Assembly (NCBI GenBank): GCA_964019165.1 | Contig: OZ025282.1 | Span: 12,606,229 to 12,670,228, forward strand | Reading direction: 5' to 3' | DNA: 64,000 nucleotides | Source: Mastigias papua | Lineage: Eukaryota; Cnidaria; Scyphozoa; Rhizostomeae; Mastigiidae | Shown: positions 49,501 through 56,000 of the stretch, piece by piece | Layout: each line of letters begins with the position of its first letter | How positions within the stretch are numbered: the stretch's first letter is position 1 | Made by a program: the position numbers and the translations under genes | Notes under the pieces: model-generated | What the model saw: the letters and a program-made list of their open reading frames with translations, nothing else | The model's database searches: none | What the model was told of the DNA's origin: nothing

Positions 49501-51346
49501 TCCTACTGAGTTGACATGGAATTTGCTGAATTGAGTATTACATGTTCTGTGTCATTATAAAAAGCCTCCTTGCCTAGTAATGAAATTTTCTTAGCTTTTT
49601 TATGATTTCAGTACTGAAACTACAGTGCTACACAGACAGATAGGCTCTACACATGCATAACACTCTAATGAGACTCCAAAACATCTAGGCCACTACAAAA
49701 GGTATGCAAATTATGCAAGAGCTCCCAGGGGGTACTCCCTACTTCTCTATACAGGGGGTCCATATCAATACTTGGGGTCTGGGATTCTACAAAAACAATC
49801 ATAATTGGGGTCTGTGAAGAATAGCTTTAAAAAAGTCATTATTTTGGGGTTTGAGAATTACAGCATAAGAAATATTCAATATTTGGGATCTTAGAATTGA
49901 CAACAAAGTTAAAGGAGAGTCAAAATATATTGTCGATCATAGCATTTGTAGAACTTCTGGTGGAACCCCTGGACTGTGCTGGTGGAACCCCTGGACTGTG
50001 CTGGTGGAACCCCTGGACTGTGCTGGTGGAACCCCTAGACTGTGCTGGTGGAACCCCTGGACTGTGCTGGTGGAACCCCTGGACTGTGCTGGTGGAACCC
50101 CTGGACTGTGCTGGTGGAACCCCTAGACTGTGCTGGTGGAACCCCTGGACTGTGCTGGTGGAACCATAGGGTTCCGGGTAGCCCCGGTTGAAAACCGCTG
50201 GTTTAGGGCATTAGGAAAGTTTGATACGAAATTAATCATGTGAAGTTGTGATATTCAATGGGACTTTATGTAAGTAGTAGTCCAAAATATGTTATAATAT
50301 TTCAGGTCTCAAAATTTTTGAGACTCAATATTTGGGGTTCCTCTAAACTGTGACTTAATATTTGGGGGTCAGCTACAAATTGCTGGCATGGACCCCCCAT
50401 ATAGAGAGGTAGTGAGTTCAGTTCAGTTCAGTTCTCATTCTAAATTCACTACATACAATTTAATGAAAATACCTACAGAAAAGAAGCAATTTAAACTAAA
50501 ACATTTTACAAATACATAGCAAATAAATTGTATGGAGGGAATTACTTAGAGGAGGAACTCTCTCAATAGTTAAAAAACTAATCGATGAGAGAGCACCCCC
50601 TGGTTAAATTAGGAAGCAATCATTTTAGCTAAAAATTCTATAATAAAGCGTACCCCTCCTGGGCAAGAGCCATGACAACCTTGTGTGAATATTTGAATTT
50701 CAAAAGTATATGACGTATCAACTTTCATAGATCTCAAAAAATCCAGTAGTGAACTTTCTCAACTATTTTGAACAGTCAAGTATTACTTTATTATAAAACT
50801 CTTTTTCATACGAAAGACATGTATTTGACAAAAGCACTGTAATTTACTGCAAGCAACCTCTTCAGCATGTTAAGCATGAATAACTAATCAAAATTTCTTA
50901 AAAAATAAATTAATAAGAGCAACGTTGGTACTAACATAGGAAATGTTAGCTAGCTAAAATGATATCTTCCAAAGCACAACAAAAAATCAAACAGCATATG
51001 CTTTCATAAATGCGATGAGCTTAAATAATACATAAAACATACCGTGCCCTTCTCACCTGTACGATTTTTCACGTATCTTATACAAAGATTTCTGTAAGCC
51101 ACCATTTGTGAAGAACATTTCCAAAACATTCCATACCCAATGTCGATCGTCAGTTGGAATCTCTGAGTACGGTTTTACCTTTTTGTCTTCAATGCTGACA
51201 GTCTTCGGAGGCATTCGAGTATTCGCTGCAGCTGAAGTGAACCTCAGTTTCACAGCACTGGACCTACACATGGAATTTGTTTTGCTACTGTCTGTTGTAA
51301 GATGAGACAGTAGTGTAGTGTAGCGGCTAGCGAAAAGTCGGTTCAT
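33216..51346 (-). CDS. Mitochondrial-clan cytochrome P450, complete two-exon gene
   Basis: This heme monooxygenase would act in the mitochondrial matrix or inner membrane with electrons from adrenodoxin, as known for the clan; the substrate cannot be read from sequence. Exon 1 (51057-51346, 96 codons + 2 bases) joins exon 2 (33216-34533) in phase 2 across CAG|GTGAGA and TTACACAG|A, giving 535 residues, normal for the clan. The N-terminus MNRLFASRYTTLLSHL is Arg/Ser/Thr-rich with no membrane anchor, consistent with a targeting peptide, and is followed by KPYSEIP. The splice restores SYRQYGPILK. Motifs: I-helix FAGVDTTSNT (about 344-353), ExxR in ETLRLYP (402), PERW (456) and heme loop FGHGVRMCLGRRLAELE with Cys483. 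The extra Arg residues in RxCxGRRxAExE are typical of adrenodoxin-binding P450s. The 16.5-kb intron is filled by transposons on both strands. No subfamily is claimed. Confidence 0.93.
34970..35079 (-). pseudogene. LINE fragment, distal part split by Gypsy insertion
   Basis: The minus strand reads TATMVYKSLHGLVLTYLS, which continues the LINE tail that resumes at 39219 after removing the Gypsy element. It is the aTmvYKsLhglaPeYL block of CR1/L2-like ORF2. Confidence 0.75.
35080..35274 (+). repeat. Gypsy element 1, 5' LTR (195 bp)
   Basis: Starts TGTAGTATTTTC and ends AAAATTACTACA. It differs from the 3' LTR by 11 substitutions and one 1-base indel. The flanking GGCCA pairs with AGCCA after the 3' LTR as an imperfect 5-bp target duplication. 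Confidence 0.92.
35289..36000 (+). pseudogene. Gypsy 1 gag remnant
   Basis: Frames 35289-35489, 35462-35710 and 35723-36000 join to a Gag-like protein: WDTWQKSF, FLDASGITNDKRKKAMLLHM, AGHQTQEVFDTL and VTRLRKLTEPCEYGD. It is broken by at least one frameshift (about 35465) and a stop (35708). No CCHC zinc knuckle follows, although elements of this type normally have one. Confidence 0.85.
36001..38953 (+). pseudogene. Gypsy 1 pol remnant (RT, RNase H, integrase)
   Basis: The fragment opens with the end of protease (IFPYQAQEQLKIIGTF) but lacks the catalytic DTG region. RT reads INPIVAVPKKDNKIRLCLDM, then ISDDILVWG. RNase H follows (LIVDGNPIGLG, FTILTDHKPL), then the IPGTDMISDYLSRQP linker. Integrase shows VEIQGPYP, ICADNGPQF and ANGEVER: the first catalytic Asp is replaced by Glu. 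Stops occur at about 36459, 36637, 37120, 37275 and others. It cannot make a functional polyprotein. Confidence 0.88.
39025..39218 (+). repeat. Gypsy element 1, 3' LTR (194 bp)
   Basis: Starts TGTAGTATTTTC and ends AAAATTACTACA; followed by AGCCA. Confidence 0.92.
39219..39905 (-). pseudogene. LINE ORF2 fragment with YADDT motif
   Basis: The minus strand contains FLGHLLFLS, SMYADDTTLSHSS (catalytic RT motif, about 39735-39755), KTKYLGVQLDQHLLWDEHT, IVEPYFRYYCAVWGSC and LQNRAARIVTNSGYNAPADS. This order is the palm-to-thumb region of CR1/L2/Jockey-like ORF2. It has several stops and shifts. Its C-terminal continuation is at 34970-35079, on the other side of Gypsy 1. Confidence 0.85.
39920..40387 (-). 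pseudogene. LINE ORF C-terminal domain, different family, 155-codon open frame
   Basis: An unbroken frame with NRYPNKISSHNLYKRCDEKL, RWKVLGHILRLSDETSA and YRGRLRESIVTTLNKDIKRA, ending with a W-R--V--V motif. This is the characteristic C-terminus of another non-LTR class. It abuts the YADDT fragment and was probably inserted beside or into it. Confidence 0.8.
40386..41430 (+). pseudogene. LINE ORF2 fragment, plus strand
   Basis: The plus strand shows HIGMIMDSQVNCQNHIRATI, KARRGIGIIRYLFKYVSRD, SHLDYGDILYH, then in shifted frames GTSRQRLYNELG, SRRWYDHLCHFFKLKD, and finally CKCGTANEEN with HSLLHCPLYTDIRLKLHDEI. This is the thumb to C-terminal Cys/His region of a Jockey/CR1-like ORF2, opposite in orientation to its neighbours. 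Several frameshifts and stops are present. Confidence 0.85.
41431..42382. other. No gene recognised; degenerate TAAGTATT repeats
   Basis: No protein match. Around 42155-42260 there are degenerate copies of TTAAGTATTAAGTGTT. The rest of this P450 intron segment is unassigned. Confidence 0.45.
42386..42858. mobile_element. PIF/Harbinger-like MITE with 48/49-bp TIRs and TTA duplication
   Basis: Left end 42386-42433 and right end 42810-42858 are inverted repeats, both beginning AGGCAGATTTCCA and sharing ATTCGCCGCGAAACTT at the inner side; only a few positions differ. TTA lies outside both ends (42383-42385, 42859-42861), the 3-bp TWA duplication expected of PIF/Harbinger. The 473-bp element is too short for a transposase and is best read as an internal-deletion derivative. 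Confidence 0.85.
42464..42643 (-). pseudogene. Possible retained first exon of the MITE's parent transposase
   Basis: From ATG at 42643 the minus strand stays open for 60 codons (MAAQSQHMNITLDCQDPEVL at the start, acidic and Gln-rich) and reaches REK followed by GTACGT, a strong splice donor in phase 0. It begins about 170 bp inside the right TIR. I infer it is the 5' exon of an autonomous parent; the protein itself is not recognised. Confidence 0.4.
42870..43585 (-). pseudogene. LINE reverse transcriptase fragment, ADD-type
   Basis: The minus strand reads VTGIDMSSVFDTI, KDCLNGDEGRMIQLLLSNI, SPQGDALSGVLFDIYVAESL, YAPPLYAPQETMHADDADSL and, after frameshifts, KLGSCLGDTEGIQRRQQLSI. These are RT motifs of an echinoderm/cnidarian-style non-LTR family; the catalytic YADD is changed to HADD. 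Stops interrupt the frame. The Harbinger-like MITE sits at its end. Confidence 0.8.
43590..43818 (-). pseudogene. LINE RT fragment with DLRKAFDTVNHEVLL
   Basis: The minus strand encodes MAFIDLRKAFDTVNHEVLLN, the first conserved RT block (motif A) of CR1/Jockey-type elements, and then decays. It belongs to a different LINE family from the adjoining fragment. Confidence 0.75.
43819..44459. other. No gene recognised
   Basis: AT-rich intronic sequence; it may include the upstream part of the decayed Gypsy element that follows, but no LTR could be delimited. Confidence 0.45.
44460..46560 (+). pseudogene. Gypsy element 2, heavily decayed gag-pol
   Basis: In order: a broken zinc knuckle (HQAGHLKHNCPKN, about 44490-44530), protease with FEDTGGKYTLTDSDVW (Asp at 44771) and FDLLLGDAFLKAEKF, RT with RFCVDYWKLNAMTKKDA and YLDDIIAFAPSIEGH, and integrase with VEMDFVGPIPMSENGN, RPDSLLSGKGG and LGVKKSALFPSK. 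The second integrase Asp is lost (SGKGG instead of SDxGx). Large parts of RT and RNase H are missing between about 46090 and 46220. No LTR pair was found. Confidence 0.8.
46561..49734. other. Intronic sequence, no gene recognised
   Basis: No exon of the P450 is needed here because exons 1 and 2 join in phase without it. A short plus-strand stretch at 48650-48720 reads QPTLLAFKKSLKHWAGK and may be the extreme end of a LINE ORF; confidence is low. Nothing else was identified. Confidence 0.45.
49735..50416. mobile_element. TIR element with TATTTGGGGT repeats
   Basis: The left end CTCCCTACTTCTCTATA (49735 on) and the inverse of the right end CTCACTACCTCTCTATA (to 50416) match at most positions and both continue into GGGGGTCCAT. 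Both arms carry repeated ATTTGGGGTY words. No target duplication was fixed. The 22-bp minisatellite lies inside. Confidence 0.6.
49958..50200. repeat. 22-bp minisatellite ending in an hAT-like terminus
   Basis: Nine full copies plus a partial of a 22-bp unit (GGTGGAACCCCTGGACTGTG + CT) run from 49958 to about 50166. The fourth and eighth units carry CTAGAC instead of CTGGAC, giving an 88-bp higher-order period. The array ends in GGTTGAAAACCGCTG (to 50200), the inverse of which, CAGCGGTTTTCAACC, resembles hAT element termini. The hAT link is inference. Confidence 0.85.
50417..51056. other. P450 intron, 5' part
   Basis: No element recognised. A short TTCAG repeat lies at about 50415-50433. Confidence 0.45.
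51057..51346 (-). CDS. P450 exon 1: targeting peptide and proline-rich hinge
   Basis: ATG at 51344-51346; donor TACAG|GTGAGAAG. It encodes an Arg/Ser/Thr-rich leader and then VKPYSEIP, TNGGLQKSLYKIREK, the usual start of mitochondrial P450s (PxxExP, then GG-hK-hY-h---YGPI). The Gly-Pro-rich part of the hinge is replaced by TDDRHW, which is unusual. Confidence 0.85.
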
Positions 51347-52748
51347 TTCCTAAATGACGTGCACCTCCTATTTCTGGTGCTTAGTTCAACTTGACAACAC
51401 TACTAACAACACCAGGCAATAACACAGGGGCACTGCAGCACTGCACTGCACAGGGGTTGCCGACTCAAAACGAGACCGTACTGTCAAAGACACCAGTCAA
51501 CAACCCCCAGGGGGACTTGGTCGTTCAAGGTGACGTACCCGTTGCAAGATTTAGGGCCCTGAATTCTGCACTTTACTACCTCTAAGGATAGCAAAATTTT
51601 CAAATTTACTACTGCTAGGTTGCAAAAATTGATATAGTTAGCTTGCCAGTTTAAAGAAACTTTGATGAATTGAATTTTTGCTAGTATAATTCTGTAACGA
51701 CAGAAATAAATCAGCTTTCACTCTCCTTGCATCATACAAGCTGAAAAAGGAGACCACAAACAATTTCTCATCAATGATTGACCACTGACCATACTGTCAT
51801 TTGATTATACTAAGAGAAAATTCTCCCTATCCTGCCTTTACATCAAGAGTATTAAATTAAACTGTAGTGCAGACTGTAGTGGTCTTACTTACTCTATTAC
51901 ACTGTTTAGTTTAACAAATAACTTAATGTCACGGGTTGTTGGGTAGGGTTTTTGTGTGTTGAACTATTAAGTGAAAAAGGTATTTTAGTTCGTTTTTTTC
52001 TGTTCTGATTGTGATATCGAGGTATTCGGTGTATTTAATGCGGTACTGTTTCGAAGCAAACGTAGGTCTTTTTCTCTCTCTTCTATGCTATAGGATAACG
52101 CTATTGTTTCTGGAACAATCGACCTATTGTTATTGCTGCTTAAGGAAAAGTTTCTACCGCTTGGGCTAAAAGTTACTACCTCTAAGGGTTTAGGGTTTTG
52201 CAACATTTTGCTACGAGTACGTCAGCGTGAACTACCAAGCCCCACCCCTCCCTCCTGGACAACAACCAGATCAGGTTATCCTTATAATAGATAAGCTTTA
52301 TGTTTATGTCGGGCCTTAAAACGTATGCACAGTTTGTTTCAAAGCCTACCCCATCAGGCCTCTAACCAGCTTGAATTTGCAAGGGGGAAACGGCCAATAT
52401 ATTTACTACAATACATTCAAGGGTCATTTCCTGCGAAGTCACCAAATAGTCCCATTTGATCTATCTCAGATTTTCCTCAAACTCTTATTATAAACTGCTT
52501 CCACGGAGAAGGAAAAGTCCTGAAAATTCTAGCTCAATAGCGTAGTCCCATCAAAAGTTATTGAAATAGGCAATTGAAATTTAGCTGATTTTCCACATGT
52601 AATACTGTTAATTTTAGATAATTATAGATCTTGGCGATTTACACCATACGTACGATCTAGAACTATCGTCGGACGATTAGGCCGGATACCAAATGACTTG
52701 AAGAAGCACTTGTATCTTTTTAGGACGCTATTTGCATCCTATTGCTAG
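51347..52748. other. Upstream region of the P450 gene
   Basis: Probable 5' UTR and promoter of the minus-strand P450 near 51350-51600, inferred only by position. The rest has no recognised gene. Confidence 0.4.
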
Positions 52749-52944
52749 TACTCTCCAGTCCGGAATAGACGTCCCCCCCCCACTATTTATTTTGTCAAAA
52801 AATGCACACCAGGACATTCTTATTGCAACCCCCCCCCCGCTTATTACTTTTGAGCCAAGAGGAAATTTTCCCAGCCAGACCAAGAATTGTCCGGCGAAAG
52901 TAACTCGTTGTGAATGTTTGTTGCGCTGAAAAAATGCTAGTGCG

Positions 52945-53087
52945 TGTTGTGAAGTCAGTATGTCATATACGTCATCGTAGTTATAGCTTCACACGTGCTC
53001 GCCCCAGTCTCTGTAGTTTGTAAATATGCGTTTTATTGATTTGTTAGTTTAGTTGTGAGTTATGCTGAAAGAATTATGATCACAATA
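52945..53087 (+). repeat. BEL/Pao element, 5' LTR (143 bp)
   Basis: Starts TGTTGTGAAGTC and ends GATCACAATA. Identical to the 3' LTR except for one C/T difference (CATATACGTC against CATATATGTC). Preceded by GTGCG. Confidence 0.96.
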
Positions 53088-53089
53088 TA

Positions 53090-56000
53090 ATGGCGCCCAA
53101 ACGACGGGGCACGAAGCACGATGATAATGAGACCACGGAAGAAGAAAGCCGTGTAACGTTGAAAAAGTTAATTGCTATACGATCTGGAAGCAGAAATTGC
53201 ATAGGAAAACTCGAAAGACAAGCGACGACTCTCATTGACGAGCTAGTGAATGAACAAGGAGAGTCAGTCCACAGCTTAATTCGTTTAGAAACATGTCAGA
53301 AGGCTCTGACAGAAAAGCAAGCATCCGTAAATGAATTAAACGAGAAGATACTCCAAATTTGTACTGATGATATTATAGAGAAAGAAATAGATGAAGCAGC
53401 AGAGTGGAATTTTTTGGTTGACGAAACACTTGCGAAAATACAAGCCTTCAAAGATCGTCGCTTCGCTCAGCCTATCAATTCGAGGAATAGGAGAGAATCG
53501 ACAGAAGGCAATACGTCTACGCCGGCCAGGAATTCCCAGAACGCAGAAGAAACACCGAATGGACCTGAGCTTAACTCAAGCGGAATATCAATGAATTCGA
53601 CAGCAATCCGTTTGCCAAAAATTACATTGCCACGATTTAATGGAGACATCGCACGTTTTATGTCCTTTTGGCAGAGTTTTGAAAACGCAATTGATAGAAA
53701 CGAAGGAATAGCAGCAGTTGATAAACTCAACTACTTAATCAATCTATTAGAAGGGCCAGCATATCGTGCGGTTTCAGGCCTTGAGCTCACCGAAGGAAAT
53801 TATACAAATGCAGTGCAAATTTTAAAGACAAGATTTGGCAACAAACAGCAAATAATCTCCTCGCATATGCAAGCACTACTTGGTTTACAGAGCAGCCCAA
53901 ACGCAACTGTAAAACAATTGCGCTTTATATACGACAGCATAAACGTACACGTAAGAGGGCTTGATGCACTTGGCATGAGTTCATCAAGTTATGGAAGTCT
54001 ATTAGTGCCCATTCTAATGTCAAGAATGCCACGTGAGATTACTTTGCAAGTTGCCCGAAAAACAACGGAAGAAGTATGGCCCATAAATGAAATACTGGAA
54101 ATTGTAAGAAAGGAAATTGAAGCCATGGAATTAAGTGAGAATATAAAACCCATGGAAAGGAAATACGAAAGAACCTCAGTATATGATCGCCCGAAGTCAC
54201 CACAAGGCACCACGAAATCATTCCTGACAAAGGGAGAAAAGACGCCAAATTGTGTCTACTGTGGGCAGGCTCATGCGTCATCAAGTTGTGAAACAGTGCA
54301 AGATGTAAAAGATCGCAAAAAGATCTTGCTAGACAACAAACGCTGTTTTTCCTGCTTGAAGATAGGCCATATTACAAAAAGATGTTCGGGAAAGTATCAT
54401 TGCAAAACATGCGGAGGAAAGTATCACCACGAATCACTTTGTCACAAGGAATCCACAAAAGGCATTGAGCATGACACGAAGGTCACATCGAATGTCAACG
54501 TGAAGCAAGAAGTGCTGCTGCAAACGGCAACCGCTTATGTTTACGGTAATGATAAAGCTGAGAAGAGGGAAATCAATATTCTTTTCGATGGTGGGAGCCA
54601 AAGAAGTTACATCTCCGATGAGGTCAGAAGAAAGCTAAACCTACGTATCGAAGGACAAGAACAACTGAACTTAAATACATTCGGAACAGAGAAATCAACA
54701 CGAAAGAAGTGCGATATTGTACAGTTGAAGTTAGATGTAGGCGCAGATGAACCGCCAATCGCAATAAGTGCACTCAGCTATCCTTCTATCTGTTCGCCAA
54801 TAAATACGCGCGTAGATATAAGCATGCACAAGCATTTGTTAGGCCTTCAATTAGCAGACAAGCGGCTAAGCGAGCAAAACAGACGCATTGATCTGCTTGT
54901 AGGAAATGATTATTTATATGATATAATCATTGGCGAAGTTATTAGAGGAAATACAGGGCCAGTCGCTATTAGTAGCAAACTGGGGTGGATAATATCAGGA
55001 AAAACCCCAGGATCTTTAGAATCAACTGCATGCATTAATGTCTGTTCTAATTTGATCTTAGAAACGTCAGTTGGAAAGCCCTTCGTCGATGATTGCGACG
55101 AAATAACGCAGACTCTTCGTGAATTTTGGAAGCATGAATCATCAGGCATTGAAGAAGAAATTAAGACGCCACAATCGACATCTGACGACAACAAGGGAGA
55201 GCCATTTGATATCACATTTAATGGTCAAAGGTACCAGGTAGGCCTTCCTTGGAAGGTTGATGTTTCCAATTTGAATGATGATTATGATTTAGCAATTCAT
55301 CGATTGAGATCCTTGTATTGTAAGTTAAAGGGGAATCCTGAATTAATGTCTGAGTATGATAACATATTTAAAGATCAATTAGCAAATGGCATTATCGAGC
55401 AGGTGCCCACTACGGAGGAGAACAAGGGCACTGCACATTTTCTAAGTCACCATGGCATTGTACGTCGGGATCAAGAAACAACAAAACTTCGTGTTGTTTT
55501 TGATGGCAGTGCGAAGTCTAGCAAGGAAGATTTATCCCTAAATGATTGCTTAGAACTAGGCGATAATTATATGCCTCCATTATTCGATACGCTATTACGT
55601 TTTCGTTTACACGGTATTGGTATAACGGCTGACATCGAGAAGGCGTTCCTTCAGATAGAAATAAAAGAAAGTGACAGGGATGCTTTGAGGTTTCTATGGT
55701 TCGATGACATTACCAAGCCAAACCCTAAGGTAATTCAATTAAAGTACTGTAGACTTGTGTTTGGTTTACGCCCCTCGCCGTCAATACTAGGTGCCACCAT
55801 CAAGAAACACCTGCTTAAATTTGCTGACGAATATCCAGACGTTGTCAAGGTATTGGACCATCTCTATGCAGATGACTTATCCTGTAGCACGAATTCGATT
55901 GAAAATGCTCTAAAGATATTCCATAAGTCTCGCGAGATTCTGTCAAAAGGTGGTTTTAATCTTAGAAAATTCAGGACTAACGATAAAGTTTTGTTGCAGG

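Noticed and set aside
49897..50169. 90-residue repetitive protein LDCAGGTPGLCWWNPWTV
   Set aside because: Translation of the 22-bp minisatellite, whose period shifts frame each unit.
51053..51346. Stand-alone 97-residue protein
   Set aside because: The last codons read through a splice donor; it is P450 exon 1.
53467..53730. Small antisense ORFs across the BEL element
   Set aside because: Shadow frames of the long gag-pol frame with no motif of their own.
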